A stretch of DNA of 7,674 nt, from assembly GCA_003246505.1 (NCBI GenBank), contig QKAI01000048.1:1-7674 (forward strand). Reading direction: 5' to 3'. Origin of the DNA: Spirochaetaceae bacterium. Its GTDB lineage: Bacteria > Spirochaetota > Spirochaetia > DSM-2461. The position numbers were made by a program, and so were the translations under genes. Below the pieces are notes generated by a model, which saw only the letters and a list, made by a program, of their open reading frames with translations, did not search any database and had not been told where the DNA came from. This document shows, one piece after another, positions 1 through 6,107 of this stretch; position 1 is the first letter of the stretch, and every line of letters starts with the position of its first letter.

Positions 1-789
1 GTCCCCGACGGGGCGGTCCACTGCGCCGCCCTGACCATCGTGCCCGAATCCACGGTCATTCCGGAGCGCTACTACGGGGAGAATGTGGTGAAGACCCTGG
101 ATTTCTTCCGTAACCTGGCGGAGCTGGGCTGCGGACGGATCCTCCTGAGCGGGTCCGCCTCGGTTTACGGCGGTACGGAGGAGAGGGTTCTCACCGAGGA
201 GCTCCCCCCCAGGCCGGAAAGCCCCTACGCCCGGACCAAGCTGATTCAGGAGTACCTCCTGGAGGATCTCTGCCGGACCGAAGGGCGGGGTCTCCGGGGG
301 GTCACCCTGCGCTACTTCAACCCGGTGGGCGCCGCGGAGGATCTCTCCTCGGGCCCCTGGAAGCGGGAGGGCAGCCACCTGATCGCCCGTCTCATGGCCC
401 ACGGCAGGGAGAATCCCTTCACCCTGACCGGGACGGACTTTCCCACCCGGGACGGCACAGGCCTCCGGGATTACTTCCACGTGGCCGACCTGGCCCGGGC
501 CCATGTCATGATTCTGGAGAACTTTGACCCGATTCTGAATCGGCTGGAATCACCCTATGCGGTCATGAACGCCGGCTCCGGGGTGGGGGTGACGGTGCGG
601 GAGTTCATAGGGGCCTTCGAGAGGGTTTCCGGGAGGAAAATCGACTATCCGACGGGACCGCCCCGCCCCGGGGACGTGGCCGGGGGATACGCCAGCACGG
701 AGAGGCTCGCCTCCCTGACCGGCTGGAAACCCCGCCGCAGCCTGGAGGAGGCCATAGCCAGCGCCCTAGCCTGGGAAGAAAAAGCCTAG
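1..789 (+). CDS. galE: UDP-glucose 4-epimerase (GalE-type), 5'-truncated by window edge
   Basis: This short-chain dehydrogenase/reductase (SDR) family enzyme interconverts UDP-glucose and UDP-galactose with bound NAD in the cytoplasm, supplying sugars for envelope polysaccharide or galactose use. The reading frame is open from base 1, and the first residues (VPDGAVHCAALTIVPES) match the GalE segment after the first third of the Rossmann fold. About 75 N-terminal residues, including the GxxGxxG NAD loop, lie outside the window. Visible GalE landmarks are the SASVYG segment with the catalytic Ser (codon 154-156), the YxxxK pair in SPYARTK (about base 226 on), LRYFNPVGA, and DGTGLRDYFHVADL. The C-terminal part (NAGSG, RPGDVAGGYAS, LTGWKPRRSLEEAI) is also typical. 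The GTG at 40 is internal, not a start. The last 24 bp overlap the opposing lipoprotein gene, and no intrinsic terminator is visible. A related NDP-sugar epimerase is possible, but RDYFHVADL and YFNPVGA favour GalE. Confidence 0.85.
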   Translation, partial: VPDGAVHCAALTIVPESTVIPERYYGENVVKTLDFFRNLAELGCGRILLSGSASVYGGTEERVLTEELPPRPESPYARTKLIQEYLLEDLCRTEGRGLRGVTLRYFNPVGAAEDLSSGPWKREGSHLIARLMAHGRENPFTLTGTDFPTRDGTGLRDYFHVADLARAHVMILENFDPILNRLESPYAVMNAGSGVGVTVREFIGAFERVSGRKIDYPTGPPRPGDVAGGYASTERLASLTGWKPRRSLEEAIASALAWEEKA

Positions 790-1536
790 CCCCCCGCTGA
801 CGCCCGTATTCAGAAAGGAGAGGGATTCCCAGGCCAGCCAGCACCAGAGCTTATCATTCCGATAGGTGAGGGAGAGGGAGTAGAGGGGCTTCGGGGATTG
901 CTCCTCCTCCGGGAAGAGATCGGTCAGGGCGACGCCCGCCCCGGCTTCCACAAGGATCTGATGGGGACCGTACCAGTTATCCATAATGCCCGCCCGGATC
1001 TGCCCCGCAAAGGAGTAACCGGAGGGGGACAGGTTCACATAATTTTCCGATGAGGCGGCCAGTTCCTTCCGGTACTCCCCGTACTCTCCCCACTCCCGGT
1101 TCAGGGTGCCCTCGGCCCCCAGGGAGAACTGTATGGTTTCCCTTCCCATGAAAAAGCGCACCAATCCCTGCCCCGTCATTCCCCAGGAGGGGAACAGGGC
1201 TTCCTCCCCATCCTCCAGGGGATCCTCCGTGTATGTCAGGCTTCCGTAACCGCTTATCACCCCGCCCCCCTGGAAATCTACGTATTCCCCCAGGGGAACG
1301 GTCAGGGCGGTCATCAGCCCCGCCTGGAGGGACTGGGTGGAGTCGGAGGTGAACTTGCTCCCGGTGGGACAGGTTTTCACGAACAGCCCCCCTTCGGCTC
1401 GGGTCTCCTTCCCCTCCGCGGAGGGGGGAGGCAGGAGCACGGAATCGTGGCCGACTATGGCCGATGAGTAGTAACTGGTGCAGGCCGTAAGCATCATGGC
1501 CAGGGTCAGAAAGAGGGATAGGGATATTCGATTCAT
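766..1536 (-). CDS. Predicted lipoprotein, possible beta-rich envelope protein, function unknown
   Basis: I do not recognise the family. From the ATG at 1536 the protein has 256 residues. It begins MNR, then a hydrophobic stretch, then LTAC with Cys19, which fits a lipoprotein signal peptide; lipidation at Cys19 would leave about 238 mature residues. The mature part has many alternating hydrophobic, aromatic and glycine-rich segments (GVISGYGSLTYTE, FAGQIRAGIMDNWYG, ILVEAGAGVAL, LYSLSLTYRNDKLW) and ends in GGLGFFFPG. This looks like beta strands, perhaps a small barrel or sandwich at the outer membrane. The frame stays open upstream to 1671, but the added 45 residues would bury the signal peptide, so 1536 is the better start. 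No Shine-Dalgarno sequence precedes it; a -10-like box lies 6 nt upstream. The 3' end runs 24 bp into galE. I am sure it is a gene and fairly sure of export; the role is unknown. Confidence 0.75.
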   Translation of the reverse strand: MNRISLSLFLTLAMMLTACTSYYSSAIVGHDSVLLPPPSAEGKETRAEGGLFVKTCPTGSKFTSDSTQSLQAGLMTALTVPLGEYVDFQGGGVISGYGSLTYTEDPLEDGEEALFPSWGMTGQGLVRFFMGRETIQFSLGAEGTLNREWGEYGEYRKELAASSENYVNLSPSGYSFAGQIRAGIMDNWYGPHQILVEAGAGVALTDLFPEEEQSPKPLYSLSLTYRNDKLWCWLAWESLSFLNTGVSGGLGFFFPG

Positions 1537-1542
1537 TATTGT

Positions 1543-1572
1543 TTTGTACCATAATATTGAACAAAAGATCAA
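1543..1572 (-). promoter_or_regulatory. Candidate promoter of the lipoprotein gene, giving a leaderless mRNA
   Basis: Reading the minus strand, TTGATC (1572-1567) is followed after 18 bp by TACAAA (1548-1543), preceded by TGG, which gives an extended -10 element (TGGTACAAA). Six bases separate the -10 box from the ATG at 1536, so transcription would begin at or next to the start codon. A second AT box, TATTAT (1556-1551), overlaps it and would give a leader of about 8 nt. The region is AT-rich against a GC-rich background. The match is by eye only. Confidence 0.4.
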
Positions 1573-1592
1573 CAATAGGAGAGAAGCCGTAA

Positions 1593-1607
1593 CCCCCTGT
1601 TCGGGGG
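1593..1607. other. Small GC hairpin in the lipoprotein/serS intergenic region
   Basis: CCCCC, a five-base loop (TGTTC) and GGGGG can form a 5-bp hairpin between two divergent genes. No T-tract follows on either strand, so it is not an intrinsic terminator. In this GC-rich sequence such a short stem can arise by chance. Confidence 0.25.
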
Positions 1608-1652
1608 AAGGAAAATTCGGTGGGGCAGAGAAAAATCCCCCTCCCCTCTCAG

Positions 1653-1682
1653 TTGTCACAAAACGGCACATCGTGATAGGAT
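1653..1682 (+). promoter_or_regulatory. Weak candidate promoter for serS-nadE
   Basis: TTGTCA (1653-1658) is followed after 18 bp by TAGGAT (1677-1682), a 4/6 match to the -10 consensus, nine bases before the serS ATG. The same stretch contains TAGGA and GGAAGG, which could instead be the ribosome binding site; in that case the promoter lies further upstream in the 1537-1650 region. No T-box leader or antiterminator structure fits in the 155-bp gap, so serine-tRNA-dependent T-box control is not supported. Confidence 0.3.
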
Positions 1683-1691
1683 GGAAGGGCT

Positions 1692-2969
1692 ATGTTAGAC
1701 TACAAATTCATTAAAGACAATCTGGAAGCGGTCAAAGCCAATATCGCCAACCGCTTCATGCAGGCGGACGCGGAAATGGTGGTCGCCCTGTACGACAAGC
1801 GGAACGGTTTTATTGTGGAGATCGATGAACAGCGCCGTCTCCGTAACGAAAACGCAGCCAAAATGAAAGGCCCCATGGACCAGGCGGCCCGCCAGGCCCT
1901 GATTGAAGAGGGCAAAAAGATAAAGGAAGAGATATCCCGCCTGGAATCGGAGGCGGAGGAGACCCTTAAGCTCCTGGATATGGAAGGGTCGAAGATCCCC
2001 AACATGGCCCATCCCGACGCCCCCGTGGGCAAGGAGGACAAGGACAATACGGAGATCGCCCGCTTCGGCGAGCCGACGAAGTTCCCCTTCAAGGCGAAGG
2101 ACCACGTGGAGCTGATGGAAGCCCTGGACCTGGTCGACTTCGAAACCGCCGCCCGGGTGTCCGGCTCCAAGTTCTACTACCTGAAAAACGAGGCGGTCCT
2201 CCTGGAGATGGCCCTGACCCGCTACGCCCTGGACATTCTCCAGAAGCACGGCTTCACCCTCACCATCACCCCGGACATCGCCCGGGAGGAGATCCTTGAG
2301 GGGACCGGCTTCAATCCCCGGGGCGCCGAATCCAACATATACGCCCTGGAGGGCACCGGAACCTGCCTCATCGGCACGGCGGAGATCCCCCTGGGGGGCT
2401 ATTACGCCGGACAGATCGTGGACTTCTCCAAGGGCCCCATCCTCATGGCCGGGGTGTCCCACTGCTTCCGCCGGGAGGCGGGCGCGGCGGGGCAGTACTC
2501 CAAGGGGCTCTACCGGGTCCATCAGTTTACCAAGATAGAGATGTTCGCCTTCACCAGGGCGGAGGATTCGGACGCCATGCATATGAAGCTCCGGGAAATC
2601 GAAGAGGAGATCTTCCGGAGCCTGGGGATTCCCTTCCGGGTGGTGGACACCTGCACCGGCGACCTGGGGGCTCCGGCCTACCGGAAGTTCGACCTGGAAG
2701 CCTGGATGCCCGGCCGGGGCGACGAGGGGGACTGGGGAGAGATCACCAGCACCTCCAACTGCACCGACTTCCAGGCCCGCCGCCTGGGTATCCGCTACAA
2801 GAACGACGAGGGGAAGAACGTGATCGCCCACACCCTGAACGGGACGGCCATCGCCATTTCCCGGGGTCTGATATCGGTCATAGAAAACGGCCAGCAGGAG
2901 GACGGCTCCATCCGGATTCCCGAGAAGCTCGTCCCCTACTGCGGATTTGAGAAAATAGGGCCCCGCTGA
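1692..2969 (+). CDS. serS: Seryl-tRNA synthetase (class II)
   Basis: SerRS activates serine with ATP and charges tRNA-Ser (and tRNA-Sec where present) in the cytoplasm. The 425 residues match the usual length of about 430. Residues 1 to about 110 form the tRNA-binding domain, with two long charged helices that make the antiparallel coiled coil. The class II core follows: the TAE serine-binding segment (GTAEIPLGGYYAG), motif 2 (SHCFRREAGAAGQYSKGLYR, with FRRE), the DTCTGDLGAPAYRKFDLEAW segment, EITSTSNCTDFQARR, and motif 3 (NGTAIAISRGL, with the conserved Arg). The MLDYKFIKDN start is typical. GGAAGG lies just upstream, though close to the ATG. The final TGA overlaps the nadE ATG by one base, so the two genes are probably cotranscribed and translationally coupled. 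The SNCTDFQARR form resembles eukaryotic-type and organellar-type SerRS more than the SNVWDFQARR of E. coli, from memory of the family. Confidence 0.97.
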   Translation: MLDYKFIKDNLEAVKANIANRFMQADAEMVVALYDKRNGFIVEIDEQRRLRNENAAKMKGPMDQAARQALIEEGKKIKEEISRLESEAEETLKLLDMEGSKIPNMAHPDAPVGKEDKDNTEIARFGEPTKFPFKAKDHVELMEALDLVDFETAARVSGSKFYYLKNEAVLLEMALTRYALDILQKHGFTLTITPDIAREEILEGTGFNPRGAESNIYALEGTGTCLIGTAEIPLGGYYAGQIVDFSKGPILMAGVSHCFRREAGAAGQYSKGLYRVHQFTKIEMFAFTRAEDSDAMHMKLREIEEEIFRSLGIPFRVVDTCTGDLGAPAYRKFDLEAWMPGRGDEGDWGEITSTSNCTDFQARRLGIRYKNDEGKNVIAHTLNGTAIAISRGLISVIENGQQEDGSIRIPEKLVPYCGFEKIGPR

Positions 2970-4930
2970 TGCGGGAGGGGCACGATTTCGTCCGTATCTG
3001 CTGCGCCGTTCCTCCGGTCAAGCCGGGGGACGTGAGGCGGAACGGGCAGTTCCTGGAAGAGACGGCCCGCAGGGCTGCGGGGGAGGGGGCCGGGGTGGTC
3101 CTCTTTCCCGAACTGGCCCTGACCGGTTATACCTGCGGGGATCTTTTCTTCCAGGCCAGCCTGATCGAGGCGGCCCGGGAGGAGCTTCTGCGCCTGGCCG
3201 GGGCGCTGGCCGATCTGGAAGCCTCCTTCGTCATCGGCCTGCCACTCTCCGTGGGGGGAGGCCTATATAATACGGCGGCGGTCGTCTCCTCCGGATCGAT
3301 CCGGGGCATCGTGCCCAAAACCCATATCCCCAACAACAACGAGTACTACGAGGCCCGCTGGTTCTCCCCGGGGAGCCGCCTTCCCGCGGACCATGTCTAT
3401 CTGGGGGAGAAGGTTCCCTTCGGAACGGACCTTCTCTTTACGGGGGGGGGCTTTACCTTCGCCGTGGAGATCTGCGAGGACCTCTGGTCCCCCCTCCCCC
3501 CCAGCACCTACGCCGCCCTGGCGGGAGCCCAGGTCATCCTCAACCCCTCCGCCAGCAACGAGCTGGTGGGCAAGGCGGACTACCGGAGGGATCTGATCCG
3601 CCAGCAGTCGGCCCGCCTACTCTGCGCCTACGCCTATGCTTCCGCCGGCCCGGGGGAGTCCACCACGGACACCGTCTTCGGCGGGCACAGCCTGATCTGC
3701 GAGAACGGCGCCCTCCTGGCTGAGAACGGGCGTTTCACCCGGGAGGGGGATCTCCTCTTCGCCGACGGGGACCTGGAATTCCTGAATCACGAGAGGCACA
3801 ACTCCTCCAGCTTCCGGGAAACCCTGGCCTCCCTGGATAAACCCTTCCGCACCGTGGATATCCCCCGCCCCCTCTGGAACCAAGGGAAGGCGCAAAGGCC
3901 CCTGGCCCGCCATCCCTTTGTCCCGGACCGTCCCGAATGGCGTGAGAAAAGATGCCGGGAGATCTTCTCCATCCAGGCGGAGGGTCTTGTTACCCGGCTG
4001 AGCCATATCGGCTGCCAGGAAGTGGTCCTGGGCCTTTCCGGGGGGCTCGACTCCACCCTGGCCCTGCTGGTCGTAGAGGAGGCTTTCCTTCGCCTGGGCT
4101 GGGACAGGAAGGGGATCCGCTGCTATACCATGCCCGGTTTCGGTACCACCGCCCGGACGAAGGGCAACGCGGAGAAGCTCTGCGAGGCCCTGGACATTCC
4201 CTGCGAAGTGGTGGACATCGCCGCGGTGAGCACGGCCCAGCTGGAGCAACTGGACCACTCCCCCGACGCACGGGACATCACCTACGAGAACGTCCAGGCC
4301 CGGCAGAGGACCATGTTCCTCATGAACAAATCCAACCAGCTGAAGGGCATTGTCATAGGGACCGGCGACCTGTCCGAACTGGCCCTGGGCTGGTGCACCT
4401 ACAACGGGGACCACATGTCCATGTACGCGGTGAATACGGGGGTGCCCAAAACCCTGGTGAAATATCTGGTGGAGTACGTGGCCCACACCATAGAGGCGGA
4501 CCGCCCCGACCGGGCCGCCGCCGCCCCGGTCCTGCGCGACATCATAGCCACCCCCATCTCCCCGGAGCTGCTGCCCCCGGACGAAAAGGGCAACATCGCC
4601 CAGAAAACCGAGGACCAGGTGGGGCCCTACGAACTGCACGACTTCTTCCTCTACCAGATCGTCCGCTGCGGCGCTTCCCCGGCCAAGGTGCTCTTCCTGG
4701 CCCTCCAGGCCTTCGAAGGGGCTTACCCGCCCCCGGTCATCTTCAAATGGCTCCGGACCTTCTACTGGCGATTCTTCTCCCAGCAGTTCAAGCGCTCCTG
4801 CCTTCCCGACGGCCCCAAGGTGGGAACCATCGCCCTGAGCCCCCGGGGTGACTGGCGCATGCCCTCCGACGCCTCGGTGAATCTCTGGCTTGAGGAGCTG
4901 AACGGGCTGATCCATACCTATCAGGATTAG
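2969..4930 (+). CDS. nadE: Glutamine-dependent NAD+ synthetase (fused glutaminase-synthetase)
   Basis: The enzyme adenylates nicotinic acid adenine dinucleotide and amidates it with ammonia from glutamine, the last step of NAD synthesis. The 653 residues hold two domains. The N-terminal nitrilase-like glutaminase (about 5-290) has the Glu-Lys-Cys triad in FPELALTGY (E48), VPKTHIPN (K117) and EICEDLW (C169). The C-terminal ATP-pyrophosphatase domain (about 325-650) has the P-loop SGGLDS (357-362) and the long signature GTGDLSELALGW with YNGDHMSMYAVN (464-487). All catalytic residues I can check are present. The bacterial fused type is about 640-680 residues, so the length is normal. The ATG overlaps the serS stop codon (TGATG) and no clear ribosome binding site precedes it, which suggests coupling to serS translation. 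No terminator is visible in the 67 bp after the gene, so read-through into the next gene is possible. Confidence 0.97.
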   Translation: MREGHDFVRICCAVPPVKPGDVRRNGQFLEETARRAAGEGAGVVLFPELALTGYTCGDLFFQASLIEAAREELLRLAGALADLEASFVIGLPLSVGGGLYNTAAVVSSGSIRGIVPKTHIPNNNEYYEARWFSPGSRLPADHVYLGEKVPFGTDLLFTGGGFTFAVEICEDLWSPLPPSTYAALAGAQVILNPSASNELVGKADYRRDLIRQQSARLLCAYAYASAGPGESTTDTVFGGHSLICENGALLAENGRFTREGDLLFADGDLEFLNHERHNSSSFRETLASLDKPFRTVDIPRPLWNQGKAQRPLARHPFVPDRPEWREKRCREIFSIQAEGLVTRLSHIGCQEVVLGLSGGLDSTLALLVVEEAFLRLGWDRKGIRCYTMPGFGTTARTKGNAEKLCEALDIPCEVVDIAAVSTAQLEQLDHSPDARDITYENVQARQRTMFLMNKSNQLKGIVIGTGDLSELALGWCTYNGDHMSMYAVNTGVPKTLVKYLVEYVAHTIEADRPDRAAAAPVLRDIIATPISPELLPPDEKGNIAQKTEDQVGPYELHDFFLYQIVRCGASPAKVLFLALQAFEGAYPPPVIFKWLRTFYWRFFSQQFKRSCLPDGPKVGTIALSPRGDWRMPSDASVNLWLEELNGLIHTYQD

Positions 4931-4961
4931 GGCAGAGGATTAAATAGAACCGAACTATCCC

Positions 4962-4991
4962 TTGGCGAATCGTAAAATTCCGTTTTACAAT
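4962..4991 (+). promoter_or_regulatory. Candidate promoter of the nucleotidyltransferase gene, giving a leaderless mRNA
   Basis: TTGGCG (4962-4967) is followed after 18 bp by TACAAT (4986-4991), a 5/6 match to TATAAT. Six bases then separate it from the ATG at 4998, so the predicted transcript would start at the start codon. There is no Shine-Dalgarno sequence in front of 4998. The match is by eye, but box quality, spacing and AT-richness agree. Confidence 0.45.
4972..4988. repeat. Inverted repeat inside the 4962-4991 promoter
   Basis: GTAAAA (4972-4977) and TTTTAC (4983-4988) are perfect inverted copies around a 5-base centre. The repeat sits between the -35 and -10 boxes and overlaps the -10 box, a usual place for a repressor operator. 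The arms are only 6 bp, so chance is possible. Confidence 0.3.
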
Positions 4992-4997
4992 AAATCC

Positions 4998-6026
4998 ATG
5001 AGATACAACGAAGAGCTGATCGGACAGAGCCCTCTCCTGGAGATGATAGTCCGGGCGGCGGAAACCGGATACGGGGACTCCCTCTCCCACATTGTCTGTT
5101 ACGGTTCCCTTGTCCAGGGCCGAAGCCACGAACAGTCGGATATAGATTTCTTTTTTGTCCCCCGGAGTGAATCGGGCTATGCCTTTTCCCGCCAGTTCAT
5201 ATGGAACGGCATCGGGTACGACCTCTGGCCCGTCTCCCCGGAAAGGGCCCGGCGCATCGCCCTCCTGGAGGAGGGAATGCAGTCCCTCTTTATGGAAGGC
5301 AGGATTCTCTACGCCCCCGACGCCAGGGGGCTGGCTGATTTTGAGGAAATCCGGGATTCCATCGCGAAAAACCTGGGGAACGGGGAACTTGTGAAAACCC
5401 GCCTGGGAGAATCCCTCTGCCGCATACGGGAGCGGTATTTCGACCTTTCCACGGGTAAACCCTCCTGGGCCGGGGTCATGGAGATCTGGGAGGGGCTTCT
5501 TTTTCTTCTGGCCCTTAAGAGGGGGACCTATGTGAAAAGGGGTCTCAAGGGGATGGCCGAGGAGTGCTCCCGTCTCACCCCCCTTCCCCCGGATTTCACG
5601 GAGCTCTACGATCGGACCCTCAGGGAAAAGGATTACGGGCGCCTCATGGGTCTGACCGGCGATGCCATCCGCCGGACCGCCGATTTCCTTTCCCCCGGGG
5701 AGGCGGAAGAGCCCGATCCCTTTCAGCTCCGGGGATTCTATGAGGAGTTCAAATCGGCCTACAACGGGTTTATCAGAAACTGCCGCCGGGGAGATACGGC
5801 GGGTGCCCTCCAGGGTGCGGCCCAGATTGAGGGGGAGACGGAGAATTTCCTGAGCCCCTTCGGGCCGGAGGGCTTTCCCCTGCTCCATGTCCCCGTCAAG
5901 GAGGGGGATTTCGCCCGGGCGGAAGAGCTCTGCCTCCTCCACGAAAGGAATCTCCGCGCGCTCCTGGCCCGGTTCGGAATACCTATCCGGGAGTATTCCG
6001 GACCCCTACCCGAATTATTCGGATAG
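4998..6026 (+). CDS. Nucleotidyltransferase-domain protein with a long C-terminal region of unknown function
   Basis: From the ATG at 4998 the protein has 342 residues. Residues about 10-85 carry the polymerase-beta-type nucleotidyltransferase signature: CYGSLVQGRS (G36, S37, G41), SDIDFFF (D48, D50) and a likely third carboxylate in GYDLW (D75). Such domains transfer an NMP from an NTP to a protein, tRNA, antibiotic or other acceptor; the acceptor here cannot be read from the sequence. Residues about 120-342 look mostly helical and match nothing I know. The form resembles single-chain aminoglycoside-type nucleotidyltransferases, which also pair an N-terminal catalytic domain with a helical C-terminal part, but it is longer. 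No separate HEPN partner gene lies beside it, so a classic MNT-HEPN toxin-antitoxin pair is not supported. An in-frame TTG at 4962 would add 12 residues. I prefer 4998 because the TTG lies in the promoter and lacks a well-spaced ribosome binding site. Confidence 0.8.
   Translation: MRYNEELIGQSPLLEMIVRAAETGYGDSLSHIVCYGSLVQGRSHEQSDIDFFFVPRSESGYAFSRQFIWNGIGYDLWPVSPERARRIALLEEGMQSLFMEGRILYAPDARGLADFEEIRDSIAKNLGNGELVKTRLGESLCRIRERYFDLSTGKPSWAGVMEIWEGLLFLLALKRGTYVKRGLKGMAEECSRLTPLPPDFTELYDRTLREKDYGRLMGLTGDAIRRTADFLSPGEAEEPDPFQLRGFYEEFKSAYNGFIRNCRRGDTAGALQGAAQIEGETENFLSPFGPEGFPLLHVPVKEGDFARAEELCLLHERNLRALLARFGIPIREYSGPLPELFG
5975..6026. repeat. Nested inverted repeats at the 3' end of the nucleotidyltransferase gene
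   Basis: Three inverted pairs lie in 52 bp of coding sequence: CGGAATAC (5975-5982) with GTATTCCG (5993-6000); CCGAAT (6010-6015) with ATTCGG (6017-6022), a 13-bp near-perfect palindrome; and CTATCCG (5983-5989) with CGGATAG (6020-6026), which includes the stop codon. The third pair cannot form together with the other two, so alternative RNA folds are possible just before the terminator at 6033-6071. Confidence 0.4.
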
Positions 6027-6032
6027 GGACAT

Positions 6033-6071
6033 AAAAAAACCCGGTGAACCGAAGCGTTACGGCTCACCGGG
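6033..6071 (-). terminator. Intrinsic terminator for the 6108-6641 gene, possibly bidirectional
   Basis: CCCGGTGA (6040-6047) pairs with TCACCGGG (6064-6071). After an A/C mismatch, CCG (6049-6051) pairs with CGG (6060-6062) around an 8-nt loop. On the minus strand the stem is followed at once by seven T (the A run 6033-6039), the full form of an intrinsic terminator, 37 bp past the stop of the minus gene. On the plus strand the stem is followed by CGGTGTGTTTTG, a poorer U-tract, so it may also end the nucleotidyltransferase transcript less efficiently. Confidence 0.85.
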
Positions 6072-6107
6072 CGGTGTGTTTTGTATCCCCCCGGGGGGAG
6101 ATTAGTC

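Noticed and set aside
1537..1671. Extended N-terminus of the lipoprotein up to 1671
   Set aside because: The added 45 residues would bury the lipoprotein signal, and the promoter-like boxes lie inside this stretch.
1537..1691. T-box riboswitch upstream of serS
   Set aside because: I see no T-box sequence or antiterminator/terminator pair, and the gap is too short for a full T-box leader.
1695..2831. Long open frame (378 codons) on the minus strand opposite serS
   Set aside because: It is the antisense shadow of a highly conserved gene in GC-rich DNA. Its composition is Gly/Val/Leu/His-rich with no domain, and serS on the other strand is certain.
3952..4851. Second plus-strand frame (299 codons) inside nadE
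   Set aside because: It is rich in Arg, Gly and Pro, as expected from a shifted frame of GC-rich DNA; nadE motifs are intact in the main frame.
3617..4915. Long open frame (432 codons) on the minus strand opposite nadE
   Set aside because: It is an antisense shadow with low-complexity composition and no motif; nadE is complete with all catalytic residues.
4788..5942. Long open frame (384 codons) on the minus strand across nadE and the nucleotidyltransferase gene
   Set aside because: It spans two plus-strand genes and their promoter and shows no domain.
4962..6026. MNT-HEPN toxin-antitoxin module
   Set aside because: The nucleotidyltransferase signature is present, but no HEPN-like partner gene is adjacent and the protein is longer than MNT antitoxins.
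6087..6098. Perfect palindrome CCCCCCGGGGGG
   Set aside because: It cannot form a proper loop, has no T-tract and is easily produced in GC-rich DNA; the real terminator lies beside it at 6033-6071.
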